Counted from the first letter of the stretch, positions 1 to 10,757 are shown. The stretch is DNA of 53,228 bases from Pseudomonas sp. (GCF_017744435.1 NZ_JAGIBG010000048.1:1-53228), one strand, 5' to 3'. Numbers and translations: made by a program. The notes: generated by a model not told the origin, from the sequence alone.

Positions 1-157
1 TCCTGAAAGTCCGAGCCGACTGCTTCGCGGGCACGTCGAATCGCCGCACCGCCGCTCCCACAGGTCCACCACATACCTTGGAACTGTGGTGATCCTGTGG
101 GAGCGGCGGTGCGGCGATTCGACGTGCCCGCGAAGCAGTCGGCTCGGACTTTCAGGA
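1..157. repeat. Long perfect inverted repeat at window start (REP-like hairpin)
   Basis: Bases 1-64 are the exact reverse complement of 94-157, with a 29-base loop. The inner part ends in the REP-type core cccacagg/cctgtggg. The right arm runs through the lpxH stop codon (152-154), so the left arm repeats the last serine codon and stop of lpxH in inverted form. The symmetry ends exactly at base 1, which suggests contig fold-back rather than a natural repeat boundary. Confidence 0.9.
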
Positions 158-874
158 GAACTCGAACGGCTCCAGGGCAAAGCCTTGGGCATCGACCTGC
201 AAGGTCCAACCCCGCCGGTCCCAATCCCCCAGCACAATGCGCCGTGCCGGTTCGCCATCCACCACCAGCTTGTGGATCGCCGGCCGGTGGGTGTGGCCAT
301 GCACCAGCGTGCGCACGCCGTGCGCCGCCATCACCTTCGGCACTTCTTCCGGCGTGACGTCGACGATCTCGGTGGCCTTCATGCGCGTCTGCGCACGGCT
401 TTCGCTGCGCAGCTTGCGCGCCAGTTTCTGCCGGGTGGCCAGCGGCAGGTGCCGGAGGATCCACAGGCTTACCGGGTTGCGCAGGTGGCGGCGCATCTTC
501 ATGTAGGCCAGGTCGCGGGTGCACAGGGTGTCACCATGCATCAGCAACACCTGTTCACCGCCCAGTTCGATCACGCTCGGGTCGGCCAGCAGCGTGCAGC
601 CGGCGGCCGCGCAGAAGTCGTGGCCAATCAGGAAGTCGCGGTTGCCGTGCATCAGGTAGATCGCCGTGCCGCTGTCGCTGAGCTGGCGCAGGGCCTGGCA
701 GATCGACTGCTGGAACGGGGTCATGGCATCGTCGCCGATCCACGCTTCGAAGAAGTCGCCGAGGATGTACAACGCCTTGGCGTGACGGGCGCGGCCGTCG
801 AGCAGATCAAGAAACGCCCGGGTAATGTCCGGGCGTTCTTCTTGCAAGTGCAGATCGGAGATCAGCAGGATCAC
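152..874 (-). CDS. lpxH: UDP-2,3-diacylglucosamine pyrophosphohydrolase LpxH
   Basis: This 240-residue protein hydrolyses UDP-2,3-diacylglucosamine to lipid X and UMP, the fourth step of lipid A synthesis, at the inner face of the cytoplasmic membrane. It has the calcineurin-like metallophosphoesterase motifs in order: SDLHL (D7, H9), GDFFEAWIGDD (D40), GNRDF (N78), a histidine at 113 in LMHGD, and HGHTHRP (H192, H194, H196). The length is that of the family. The start codon overlaps the end of ppiB by four bases (ATGA type), so the two are probably translated from one message. Its stop codon lies inside the inverted repeat at the window start. The identification is firm. Confidence 0.96.
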   Translation of the reverse strand: MILLISDLHLQEERPDITRAFLDLLDGRARHAKALYILGDFFEAWIGDDAMTPFQQSICQALRQLSDSGTAIYLMHGNRDFLIGHDFCAAAGCTLLADPSVIELGGEQVLLMHGDTLCTRDLAYMKMRRHLRNPVSLWILRHLPLATRQKLARKLRSESRAQTRMKATEIVDVTPEEVPKVMAAHGVRTLVHGHTHRPAIHKLVVDGEPARRIVLGDWDRRGWTLQVDAQGFALEPFEFS

Positions 875-1374
875 TCAATGATCTCGGCTTTCTCGATGAT
901 CACGTCTTCTTTCGGCACGTCCTGGTGGCCAGCTTTGGAGCCGGTGGCAACTTTCTCGATGGCGTCGACGACTTCACGGCCTTCGATCACTTCGCCGAAT
1001 ACGGCGTAGCCCCAGCCCTGGGTGTTCTTGCCGCTGTGGTTGAGGAAGTCATTGTTGGAGGCATTGATGAAGAACTGCGCGGAAGCGGAGTGCGGATCCA
1101 TGGTGCGGGCCATGGCGATGGTGTACTTGTCGTTCTTCAGGCCATTGTCGGCTTCGTTCTGGATGCTGGCACGCTTGTCACGCTTTTCGTTCATGCCTGG
1201 CTCGAAACCGCCGCCCTGGATCATGAAACCCTTGATCACACGGTGGAAGACGACGTTGCTGTAATGGCCGGCCTTGACGTACTCAATGAAGTTGGCCACG
1301 GTCAGAGGGGCTTTCTCGGCGTTCAGTTGCAGGACGATGTCGCCGTGGTTGGTGCTCAGTTTGACTTTGGACAT
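871..1374 (-). CDS. ppiB: Peptidyl-prolyl cis-trans isomerase B (cyclophilin)
   Basis: This 167-residue cytoplasmic cyclophilin catalyses proline cis-trans isomerisation during protein folding. The whole length matches the short bacterial cyclophilins: FHRVIKGFMIQGGGF near residues 43-57 carries the catalytic arginine, followed by QFFIN and WGYAVFGEV. There is no signal peptide, which separates it from the periplasmic PpiA type. It is the first gene of a two-gene minus-strand unit with lpxH, an arrangement common in pseudomonads, and is divergent from glnS across about 230 bases. Confidence 0.95.
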   Translation of the reverse strand: MSKVKLSTNHGDIVLQLNAEKAPLTVANFIEYVKAGHYSNVVFHRVIKGFMIQGGGFEPGMNEKRDKRASIQNEADNGLKNDKYTIAMARTMDPHSASAQFFINASNNDFLNHSGKNTQGWGYAVFGEVIEGREVVDAIEKVATGSKAGHQDVPKEDVIIEKAEIIE

Positions 1375-1608
1375 GCTGAAATTCGCTCTTTCAAGGCAAT
1401 CGGAATAGGGTGCGCAGGGCGCGGGTTATCACCTGACGCAAAATATGATGACCGCGACACATGGTGCGCAGCGGCCATTTTGCACGGATCGCGATAAATC
1501 GCGCCAGTTTGTCGGTGCCCGGCTGTCAGCAGCTTGACTGCTTCGGCTATGATAGGCCCTTTGATTCAATCGGCCTACCCAGGCCGGACACGTGCATTCA
1601 AGGATCCT

Positions 1609-3312
<1,704 letters not shown>

Positions 3313-3321
3313 GGAATCGCC

Positions 3322-4704
3322 GTGCTTACCATCTACAACACGCTGAGCAAGACCAAGGAAGCCTTCAAGCCGCTCGATGGCAACAAGGTGCGCATGTACG
3401 TGTGCGGCATGACCGTGTACGACTACTGCCACCTTGGCCACGGCCGCAGCATGGTGGCGTTCGACCTGGTGACCCGCTGGCTGCGTAAAAGCGGCTACGA
3501 CCTGACCTACGTACGCAACATCACCGACATCGACGACAAGATCATCAACCGCGCCAACGAAAACGGCGAGGCGTTCGACGCCCTGACCGCGCGCATGATC
3601 GACGCGATGCACGAAGACGAGCGCCGCCTGAACATCCTCAAGCCGGACCTGGAGCCGCGTGCCACCGACCATATCGCCGGCATGCACGCGATGATCCAGA
3701 CCCTGATCGACAAGGGCTATGCCTACGCGCCGGGCAACGGTGACGTGTACTACCGGGTCGGCAAGTTCGTCGGCTACGGCAAGCTGTCGCGCAAGAAGAT
3801 CGAAGACCTGCGCATTGGTGCGCGCATCGAGGTCGACGAGGCCAAGCAGGACCCACTGGACTTCGTCCTCTGGAAAGGCGTCAAGCCGGGCGAGCCTTAC
3901 TGGGATTCGCCGTGGGGCCCTGGCCGTCCGGGCTGGCACATCGAGTGCTCGGTGATGTCCACCTGCTGCCTGGGCGAGAGCTTCGACATCCACGGTGGCG
4001 GCAGCGACCTGGAGTTCCCGCACCACGAGAACGAGATTGCCCAGAGCGAGGCAGCCACTGGCAAGCAGTACGCCAACAGCTGGATGCACTGCGGCATGAT
4101 CCGTATCAATGGCGAGAAGATGTCCAAGTCGTTGAACAACTTCTTCACCATCCGCGACGTGCTCGACAAGTACCACCCGGAGGTGGTGCGCTACCTGCTG
4201 GTGGCCAGCCACTACCGCAGCGCCATCAACTACTCCGAAGACAGCCTGCGCGATGCCAAGGGCGCCCTTGAGCGTTTCTACCACGCCCTGCGTGGCCTGC
4301 CACGGGTTGCCGCCAAGGGTGGTGAAGCGTTTGTCGAGCGCTTCAGCGTGGCGATGAACGACGACTTCGGTACCCCGGAAGCCTGCGCCGTGCTGTTCGA
4401 CCTGGTGCGCGAGATCAACCGCCTGCGTGACAGCGATGTCGACGCGGCGGCTGGCCTGGCCGGTCGCCTGCGCGAGCTGGGCGATGTGCTGGGCGTGCTG
4501 CAGCTGGAGGCCGACGACTTCCTGCGTGCCGGCGCTGAAGGCAAGGTCGATGCGGCTGAGGTGGAAGCCTTGATCCAGGCGCGCCTGCAGGCGCGTGCGG
4601 ACAAGAACTGGGCGGAATCCGACCGCATCCGTGACCAGATCACTGCCATGGGCGTGGTGCTGGAAGACAGCAAGGGTGCCACTACCTGGCGTCTGGCTGA
4701 CTGA
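3322..4704 (+). CDS. cysS: Cysteinyl-tRNA synthetase
   Basis: This 460-residue class I synthetase charges tRNA-Cys. Visible landmarks are the zinc-ligand cysteine in MYVCGMTVYD (C28), the HIGH-type motif HLGH at 37-40, the zinc-binding region around WHIECSVMS, HHENEIAQSEA, and the KMSKS loop in GEKMSKSLNN. The C-terminal helical DALR-like domain is complete. The start is a GTG at 3322 with an aaggaa ribosome site about five bases before it. It lies directly after glnS and ends before a strong hairpin terminator. Confidence 0.97.
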   Translation: MLTIYNTLSKTKEAFKPLDGNKVRMYVCGMTVYDYCHLGHGRSMVAFDLVTRWLRKSGYDLTYVRNITDIDDKIINRANENGEAFDALTARMIDAMHEDERRLNILKPDLEPRATDHIAGMHAMIQTLIDKGYAYAPGNGDVYYRVGKFVGYGKLSRKKIEDLRIGARIEVDEAKQDPLDFVLWKGVKPGEPYWDSPWGPGRPGWHIECSVMSTCCLGESFDIHGGGSDLEFPHHENEIAQSEAATGKQYANSWMHCGMIRINGEKMSKSLNNFFTIRDVLDKYHPEVVRYLLVASHYRSAINYSEDSLRDAKGALERFYHALRGLPRVAAKGGEAFVERFSVAMNDDFGTPEACAVLFDLVREINRLRDSDVDAAAGLAGRLRELGDVLGVLQLEADDFLRAGAEGKVDAAEVEALIQARLQARADKNWAESDRIRDQITAMGVVLEDSKGATTWRLAD

Positions 4705-4713
4705 TCGGCATAA

Positions 4714-4743
4714 CTGGGGCCGCAAAGCGGCCCCAGCTTTTAC
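4714..4743. terminator. Hairpin terminator between cysS and the histidine kinase gene
   Basis: A perfect 10-base-pair stem (ctggggccgc, loop aaa, gcggccccag; 4714-4736) is followed on the plus strand by cttttac, a typical rho-independent terminator for glnS-cysS. The two genes converge here, so the same stem may also serve the kinase on the minus strand, although the T run on that side is weak. Confidence 0.8.
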
Positions 4744-6131
4744 TTGGCTAGCCCGGCAAGCGGGCAATGTAGCACCAGCTTCGCCCCACCCAGCTCGCTC
4801 TCGCCAATCTCCAGCCCGAACCCATGCAGGTCGACGATCGCCGCAACGATCGACAAGCCTAGCCCGAACCCGGAATGGCGGTGGCCTTCCTCGCTGCGAT
4901 AGAACCGCTTCAACACCGCAGTCCGCTCTTCTTCGGCAATCCCCGGCCCGCTGTCTTCAATGGCGATGTGCACACCCAGCTCATCCTGAGCCGCCTTGAT
5001 GGCAACCCGGCCGCCTTCGGGTGTGAACTTGATGGCATTGCCCACCAGGTTGGCCAGCGCTTCGAACAGCAGCTCGCGATCACCATGCAGCGCCGGCAAC
5101 TGGGCAGGCTGTTCGAGATTCAGGCGGATGCCGCCATCCTCGGCCAGCGGCAGGTAGAAGTCGTGCAGTTCCACCAGCAAGTCGTGCGGATCGAGCTGAA
5201 CGAAGCCGGCGCGGCGCTGGCGGTCTTCCAGCTCGCTGATACGCAGCAAACCACGGAAGCGTGCCATCAACGTGTCGGTCTCACCGATCGCCTGGTCCAG
5301 CGCTTCGGCTTGTGGCGAATCATTTGCGCTCTGCTGACGAATACGGTACAGCTGCGCCCGCAGGCGGGTGAGGGGCGTGCGCAGGTCGTGGGCGATGTTG
5401 TCACAGACGCCTTTGACTTCATGCATCAATCGCTCGATGCGGTCGAGCATGGCGTTGACGATGTCGGCGAGCATGTCCAGCTCATCGCGGCGGGCCGACA
5501 ACGGCAAGCGGTGGGTGAGGTCGCCGGCGACGATCAGCTCGGCCTGGGCCTGAATCGCACGAATGCGCTTCAGCGGGCGGCGGCGCAGCAGGTACCAACC
5601 GGCAAACCCTGGAATCAGGGTCAGCGAGATACCCCACAACAACGCATGCAGGATGATGCGGGTGACCACGAACAACGAGCCATTGTCGCGGAACAGCACC
5701 AGCCAGCGGCCATCCTGCACTTGGATCGCCACGGCATCGCAGCTGTCACGTGGCATGTGCGGGTCGTCAGCGTCCAGGCAGCGCTTGAGTTCGTGCACCT
5801 TGCCGTCCAGGCCAAGGTCAGGGGGGATCGAGCGGATGCGCCCACCCACGGGGTTGAACTGGGCGTCGAACAGGCCATAGGCATCGAAACTGCGTTCTTC
5901 GAACGCCTGGCTGGCGATCAGGGCATCGTCCAGCTGCTTGCCGCTCATGTGCGCGAACAGGTGCTGGCGCTGCAGCATGGAGTGGCGGGTGAGCTTGTTC
6001 AGGTAACTGGAGACCTCGAAATACAACACCCCCATGAGGATGCTGCTCCACGCCACGAACAGGAAACTGTACAGCGCCAACAGGCGACTGGTGGACGAAC
6101 TCCAGCCCTTAGACGGGTTCAGCAATGGCAT
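4740..6131 (-). CDS. Two-component sensor histidine kinase
   Basis: This 463-residue membrane kinase is the partner of the OmpR-type regulator just upstream. It has a first membrane segment (about 17-39), a periplasmic domain of about 115 residues, a second segment (about 157-181), a HAMP linker, a HisKA helix with phosphoacceptor H248 in DNIAHDLRTP, and a HATPase domain with NLVGNAIKFTPEGG, EDSGPGIAEEE and GFGLGLSIV boxes. The start overlaps the end of the regulator gene by 23 bases, so translation is probably coupled. The signal is not evident; the short periplasmic domain matches no family I can name. I give no gene symbol. Confidence 0.9.
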   Translation of the reverse strand: MPLLNPSKGWSSSTSRLLALYSFLFVAWSSILMGVLYFEVSSYLNKLTRHSMLQRQHLFAHMSGKQLDDALIASQAFEERSFDAYGLFDAQFNPVGGRIRSIPPDLGLDGKVHELKRCLDADDPHMPRDSCDAVAIQVQDGRWLVLFRDNGSLFVVTRIILHALLWGISLTLIPGFAGWYLLRRRPLKRIRAIQAQAELIVAGDLTHRLPLSARRDELDMLADIVNAMLDRIERLMHEVKGVCDNIAHDLRTPLTRLRAQLYRIRQQSANDSPQAEALDQAIGETDTLMARFRGLLRISELEDRQRRAGFVQLDPHDLLVELHDFYLPLAEDGGIRLNLEQPAQLPALHGDRELLFEALANLVGNAIKFTPEGGRVAIKAAQDELGVHIAIEDSGPGIAEEERTAVLKRFYRSEEGHRHSGFGLGLSIVAAIVDLHGFGLEIGESELGGAKLVLHCPLAGLAK

Positions 6132-6789
6132 AACCCGAGCCCCGTACCGTACGGATCAGCGGCGACTGGCCGGCGGAGTCGATCTTCTTGCGCAGGCGGC
6201 CGATGTGCACGTCGATCAGGTTGGTGCCCGGATCGAAGTGGTAGCCCCAGACTTCCTCGAAGATCATCATCCGCGTGATCACCTGGCCGCTGTGGCGCAT
6301 CAGGTATTCCAGCAGCTTGTACTCGGTGGGCAGCAGGTTGAGGGTGTGCTCGCCGCGGCGGGCCTCGTGGCTGATCAGGTCCAGCTGCAGGTCGGCGACC
6401 TGCAGGCGGGTCTGGGTCATGGGTACGCTGTTGCGCCGCAGCAGCACCTCGACCCGCGCCGCCATCTCGTCCGAGGCGAACGGCTTGGTCAGGTAGTCGT
6501 CGCCACCGGCACGCAGGCCGCGCACGCGCTCGTCCACGTCGGAGAGGGCGCTGATCATCAGGATTGGCGTCGCGATCTTCAGGTTGCGCAGGGTGGTGAC
6601 GATCGTCAGGCCATCGACCTCGGGCAGCATGCGGTCTACGGTGATCAGGTCGTAACCGCCGGCAATGGCCTTGGCCAAGCCCTCGCGGCCATTGTCGGCC
6701 CAATCCACTTCCAGGCCGTGGCTGGAGAGTTCGGCGACGATTTCCTGGCCGGTGACGGCGTCGTCTTCGATGGTCAGTACGCGTGGCAT
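6109..6789 (-). CDS. OmpR/PhoB-family response regulator
   Basis: This 226-residue DNA-binding regulator has a receiver domain (residues 1-115) with the acidic pair at 9-10, phosphoacceptor D52 in ITVDRMLP and the conserved lysine in DYLTKPF. A winged-helix output domain follows, with LDLISHEARRG, LLPTEYKLLEYLM and a HIGRLRKKI recognition helix. It is the first gene of the pair with the kinase at 4740-6131. The genes it controls cannot be read from the sequence. Confidence 0.92.
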   Translation of the reverse strand: MPRVLTIEDDAVTGQEIVAELSSHGLEVDWADNGREGLAKAIAGGYDLITVDRMLPEVDGLTIVTTLRNLKIATPILMISALSDVDERVRGLRAGGDDYLTKPFASDEMAARVEVLLRRNSVPMTQTRLQVADLQLDLISHEARRGEHTLNLLPTEYKLLEYLMRHSGQVITRMMIFEEVWGYHFDPGTNLIDVHIGRLRKKIDSAGQSPLIRTVRGSGYAIAEPV

Positions 6790-6872
6790 GCTCGTTCCTG
6801 GGCGTCTATTTGGAGATTTGATTGTGCCAAAGAATAGCCAAACGGCGATTTAAGAAAAATTCATCTACGCCG

Positions 6873-6914
6873 GGTAAAACAAAACGGGGCATGCCAGTGT
6901 CTGGCATGCCCCGT
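6873..6914 (-). terminator. Rho-independent terminator after ilvE
   Basis: Read on the minus strand, a perfect 14-base-pair stem (acggggcatgccag with its complement, 6884-6914, three-base loop) is followed by ttttgtttta. It lies 21 bases beyond the ilvE stop codon. Confidence 0.88.
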
Positions 6915-6935
6915 CGATCAGCATGGCGCAGCGGC

Positions 6936-7955
6936 TCAGGCGACCTTGACGATCCAGCCTGCCGGTGCTTCGACGTCACCGCTCTGGATACCGGTCAGCT
7001 CGTTATAGAGCTTCTGGGTGACCGGGCCGACCTTTTCCAGGTCGTGGAACACGTGCAGCTTGCCGTTGTACTCGATGCCACCGATCGGGGTGATCACCGC
7101 AGCGGTGCCGCAGGCGCCGGCTTCGATGAAGCGGTCGAGCTTGTTGATCTCGACGTCGCCTTCGATCACGGTCAGGCCCAGGCGCGATTGCGCCAGTTCC
7201 ATCAGCGACAGGCGGGTGATGCCTGGCAGTACCGAAGCCGATTTCGGGGTGACGAATTCGTTGTTGGCGGTGATGCCGAAGAAGTTGGCCGAACCGACTT
7301 CCTCGATCTTGGTGTGGGTCAGCGGATCGAGGTAGATGGCGTCGGCGAAGTTGGCCTTCTTGGCTTCAGCGCCCGGTTGCAGGCTGGCCGCGTAGTTGCC
7401 ACCGACCTTGGCTGCGCCAGTGCCCTGAGGGGCGGCACGGTCGAAGCTGGAGATCTGGAAGTTGTGCGGCTTCATGCCGCCCTTGAAGTACGAGCCAACC
7501 GGGATGGCGAAGATCGAGAAGATGAACTCGGGGGCGGTGCGCACGCCGATGTTGTCGCCGGTACCGATCACGAACGGGCGCAGGTACAGGGCGCCTTTGC
7601 CGTGCGGCGGGACGAACTTCTCGTTGGCCTTGACCACTTGCTTGCACGCTTCGATGAACACATCGGTCGGCACCTGCGGCATCAGCAGGCGCGCGCAGCT
7701 GCGCTGCATGCGGGCGGCGTTCTGGTCTGGGCGGAACAGGTTGATCGAGCCGTCCTTGCAACGGTAGGCCTTGAGGCCTTCGAAGCACTGCTGGCCATAG
7801 TGCAGGGCGGTGGAGCCTTCACTGATGTGCAGCACGTTGTCTTCGGTCAGGGTGCCTTTGTCCCACTCACCATTGCGCCACACGGACAGATAGCGCTTGT
7901 CGGTCTTGATGTAGTCGAAACCCAGCTTGTCCCAGTTAATGCTTTCGTTACTCAT
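6936..7955 (-). CDS. ilvE: Branched-chain amino acid aminotransferase
   Basis: This 339-residue PLP enzyme of fold type IV exchanges the amino group between glutamate and the 2-oxo acids of leucine, isoleucine and valine. It has the longer, eukaryote-like BCAT layout rather than the ~309-residue E. coli IlvE layout. Landmarks are GQQCFEGLKAYR (55-66), YLRPFVIGTG, the Schiff-base lysine K183 in GTGAAKVGGNYAAS, EEVGSANFF and the phosphate-binding GACGTAAVITPI. It stands alone, with a terminator after it and about 157 bases before it. Confidence 0.95.
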   Translation of the reverse strand: MSNESINWDKLGFDYIKTDKRYLSVWRNGEWDKGTLTEDNVLHISEGSTALHYGQQCFEGLKAYRCKDGSINLFRPDQNAARMQRSCARLLMPQVPTDVFIEACKQVVKANEKFVPPHGKGALYLRPFVIGTGDNIGVRTAPEFIFSIFAIPVGSYFKGGMKPHNFQISSFDRAAPQGTGAAKVGGNYAASLQPGAEAKKANFADAIYLDPLTHTKIEEVGSANFFGITANNEFVTPKSASVLPGITRLSLMELAQSRLGLTVIEGDVEINKLDRFIEAGACGTAAVITPIGGIEYNGKLHVFHDLEKVGPVTQKLYNELTGIQSGDVEAPAGWIVKVA

Positions 7956-8052
7956 GACACCCTCGATTGTCTTGCAAGTGCCCGATCGCTCGGGCTGCTG
8001 TTATATGCGCACCACGCCACGATAATACAAACCTTGCGGATCGGGAACCGTG

Positions 8053-8077
8053 GCAGCGGCCTTGCGTCGCGAAAGGC
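8053..8077. repeat. Degenerate single REP-like element
   Basis: The stretch gcggccttgcgtcgcgaaagg closely resembles the arm of the larger REP cluster at 28917-29041 (gcggcctcgtgtcgcgaaagg). It lies between the end of the ABC-F gene and the ilvE promoter region and has no obvious inverted partner. Confidence 0.45.
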
Positions 8078-8112
8078 AGCGAAGCCCCCCGATCGGAGGT
8101 CACGTTGCAGCC

Positions 8113-9717
8113 CTATTGCGACACAGAGTCGCTCTCACAAACGAGATGCAGGTAGCCGTCAAGTTTGAGACGCTCGAGAAACACCGCATCATGGGAGCTG
8201 ACCAGCAAAGCCCCCTGGAACTGATCCAGCATGCGCTCCAGGGCTTCCAGCGAAGGCAGATCGAGATGATTGCCAGGCTCATCGAGCAGCAACAGATCGA
8301 CCGGTCGTTCGCCATACAGGATGGCGGCCAGCGCCGCCTTGAGACGTTCGCCACCGCTTAGCAGGCCACTGGGGAGCTCGATGCGAGAAGCATCCAGGCC
8401 CAGTTGGGCCAGGCGAGTGCGCAGGGTGGCCTGGTCCTGCGCCGGGTGGGCCGCTGACAGGTGGTCAAGTGCGCTGTGCCGGCTCGGCAAGGCGCTGCAA
8501 TGCTGGTCTAGCAGCGCCACTTCGCCGTTTTGATGCAATTCGCCCGCCTTGAGCGACAGATTGCCGAGCAGCACCTCGAACAGAGTGGATTTGCCGCTGC
8601 CATTGGCCCCGGTCAAGGCCATCCGCTGGCCCAGGCATAGGCGCAGGTCGATCGCCTGGGCACTGCCCCTGGGCAGTTGCGCCCCTTGCAGCCGCAACAC
8701 TTCACCTCCCGCATGGCGTCGAGGTACTGGCGGGAGAACCACGACCGGGCTGTCCTGCTCGACCTGGCGAGCCGCCTCGCACACCTGCGTCTGCAGCCCT
8801 TGCAGGACCGTGCGATGGTCGCGCCGTTGCTTGCCTGCGGTGGCTTGGCTGCGTTCCTGCTGGCGGTCGACGAGAATCTTGGCCTGGTTGGCATGCTTGG
8901 CCTGGCGGCCGGCACGTGCCTGGTGGCGCTCCAGGCGCTCGCGTTGGCGCTGCAGTTCGCGGGCCTGATGCTGGCGTTCCTGTTTGGCGCGGTCGAGTGC
9001 CTGCAAGGCCTGCTCACGCTGCTCAGCCTTGTTTCGTTCATAAAAGTCGTAATTGCCGCCGAACGATTGCAGGCCCAGGCCCGATAGTTCGACGATGCGC
9101 GTCATGTGCCCGAGCAGCTCGCGGTCATGGCTGATTACCAGCAATCCCTTGTCCCAGGCCTGGAGCATGCGCAGCAGTTCGGCGCGGCCCTCGCGATCCA
9201 GGTGGTTGCTGGGTTCGTCGAGGATCAGGTAGTCGGCCTCGCTGAGCCAGGCACCCAGCAGGGCGATCCGCATGGCCTGGCCGCCGCTGAGGCGGGCGAC
9301 CGGGTGGTGGTGGTCGAGGTGCCCCAAGCCCTGCTGTTGCAGGTGCTGGTGCAGCTGTTCGCGAACGTTCCAGCGCTCGCCCACGGTCTCGAAATCGTCC
9401 GGGTCGACTCCGCCTTGCTCGATGCGCTCCAGCGCGGCGATCACCCCGGCAACCTGGGCCAGGTCGGCCACCCGCGGGCTGTGTTCGATCGCCCGCTGGT
9501 CCAGGTAATGGACCCGCCCCTGGCGCAGGCAGCGGCCACTGCCGGGCTCGCGCCGGCCGGCCAGTATCTGCCCGAGCAGGCTCTTGCCCACGCCGTTACG
9601 CCCGACCAGGCCGGTACGGCGTTGGTCGAACGACAGGTTGAGGTCGGTAAACAAGGACCTGCCGTCAGGCAAGGCCAGGCAGACGCTGTCCAGCGTCAGG
9701 ATCGACGTATTCGTCAT
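8113..9717 (-). CDS. ABC-F family ATP-binding protein
   Basis: This 534-residue protein has two fused nucleotide-binding domains and no membrane segment, the mark of the ABC-F group, whose members act on ribosomes or in translation control. Domain 1 has Walker A GRNGVGKS (39-46), signature LSGGQ and Walker B LILDEPSNHLD. A charged Gln/Arg-rich linker follows. Domain 2 has GANGSGKST, LSGGE and LLLDEPGNHLD. I chose the ATG at 9717; the frame is open back to 9885, but the extra 56 residues look unlike this family. I cannot place it confidently in the Uup, EttA, YheS or YbiT subfamily. Confidence 0.9.
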   Translation of the reverse strand: MTNTSILTLDSVCLALPDGRSLFTDLNLSFDQRRTGLVGRNGVGKSLLGQILAGRREPGSGRCLRQGRVHYLDQRAIEHSPRVADLAQVAGVIAALERIEQGGVDPDDFETVGERWNVREQLHQHLQQQGLGHLDHHHPVARLSGGQAMRIALLGAWLSEADYLILDEPSNHLDREGRAELLRMLQAWDKGLLVISHDRELLGHMTRIVELSGLGLQSFGGNYDFYERNKAEQREQALQALDRAKQERQHQARELQRQRERLERHQARAGRQAKHANQAKILVDRQQERSQATAGKQRRDHRTVLQGLQTQVCEAARQVEQDSPVVVLPPVPRRHAGGEVLRLQGAQLPRGSAQAIDLRLCLGQRMALTGANGSGKSTLFEVLLGNLSLKAGELHQNGEVALLDQHCSALPSRHSALDHLSAAHPAQDQATLRTRLAQLGLDASRIELPSGLLSGGERLKAALAAILYGERPVDLLLLDEPGNHLDLPSLEALERMLDQFQGALLVSSHDAVFLERLKLDGYLHLVCESDSVSQ

Positions 9718-9881
9718 GCAAAACTCCACATATGCCGCGACATCTCCGGGGGCCGGAGGCTGAAGTCTGGCCGTCGAAAGGACGGCGGCATCAATGGCGC
9801 ATTGGACGAATACCTCGTGGAAGTGGATGCGAAAGCCTAACCGAGCGGCGAGGGCGGGTAAAGGCCCTGCGGGCCGCTTCC

Positions 9882-10235
9882 TCAACGCAAGCGCCTGCTC
9901 CAGTCACCTGCGTGGCTGCGCGAGCAGGCTTCTTCACTGTCGAATCGTACATGCCAGGCAACGTGGTCCAGCTTCATGCCGGCTTCGTCGAGCGCCTGGG
10001 CCGTCAGCGCCAGCATGCGCGCCTTGGCCTCACCCGCCAGCGCCGCTGCTTTATCGGCCTCACGCTCGAACACCCAGGTAATACGCAGGCTGGCCGGGTA
10101 GTCATCCGGGTCCAGCCTATGGGTCAGCCAGGTGAAGCCGACGATCTCGCCTTTTGCGGTTTCGCAGGCTTCGGTCAGGCAGGTGACCAGCTCGCGCTCC
10201 AGGCGCGCCAGGTCGCGCTTGCTCATGGCTTTCAC
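9882..10235 (-). CDS. Small conserved protein of unknown function
   Basis: This 117-residue soluble protein has no signal peptide or membrane helix. It is acidic-basic mixed, with a hydrophobic central stretch (GFTWLTHRLDPDDYPASLRI) and a basic end. I do not recognise a domain. Its start overlaps the end of the glyoxalase-fold gene by four bases, so the two are probably cotranslated. Another in-frame ATG lies three codons downstream. Similar proteins in pseudomonads sometimes carry a loose regulator label, but I see no DNA-binding motif. Confidence 0.72.
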   Translation of the reverse strand: MKAMSKRDLARLERELVTCLTEACETAKGEIVGFTWLTHRLDPDDYPASLRITWVFEREADKAAALAGEAKARMLALTAQALDEAGMKLDHVAWHVRFDSEEACSRSHAGDWSRRLR

Positions 10236-10609
10236 TGGGCATCCTCATCATCGATCTGCTGGCAGAAGCGCAGCAGATTGCCGAACGGGTCGCGAATCTG
10301 CATCTGCAGGCCCCAGTCGACCCGTTCGGCTTGGGGGCGGGCATAGCCGTACTGCTTGTCCAGCAGTTCCCGCTCCAGTGCGCGCAGGTCTTCGGTGCGG
10401 GCGAACACCGTCGAGCCTGGGCAGGCATCGCCGTGGTGCTCGCTCAGGTGCAGGATCAGGCCGTCGCGGTGAATCTGCATATAAAGCGGCAAGTCCGGGC
10501 TGAAGCGGTGCTGCCAGTCGATCTGGAAGCCTAGGAAGTCGAGGTAGAACTCCCTGGCTTTGTCGACGCAGAAGATTCGCAAGACCGGGATGGCGGGGGC
10601 GAGTGACAT
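10232..10609 (-). CDS. Glyoxalase/bleomycin resistance superfamily protein
   Basis: This 125-residue single vicinal-oxygen-chelate domain has the typical pattern: a beta strand with AIPVLRIFCVDKAREFYLDFLGF at the N terminus, a middle LILHLSEH strand, and the C-terminal DWGLQMQIRDPFGNLLRFCQQ in which the final strand usually supplies a metal ligand. It could be a lyase, dioxygenase or binding protein; the sequence does not settle the substrate. It is the first gene of a two-gene minus-strand unit and is divergent from the urease operon. Confidence 0.85.
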   Translation of the reverse strand: MSLAPAIPVLRIFCVDKAREFYLDFLGFQIDWQHRFSPDLPLYMQIHRDGLILHLSEHHGDACPGSTVFARTEDLRALERELLDKQYGYARPQAERVDWGLQMQIRDPFGNLLRFCQQIDDEDAQ

Positions 10610-10757
10610 GGCGATTCCTTGGCCGAGGGTAATTGGAAGACTTTAGCGCAGCACCGAAACAGGGCCAAGAGCCGCCTCCGCAATGTGCATCGCAACCCTG
10701 TATGCCCCACGCCAGAGCCCTCGCCACGAAGGTTTCATCTTCATTCACCTGCGTAGT

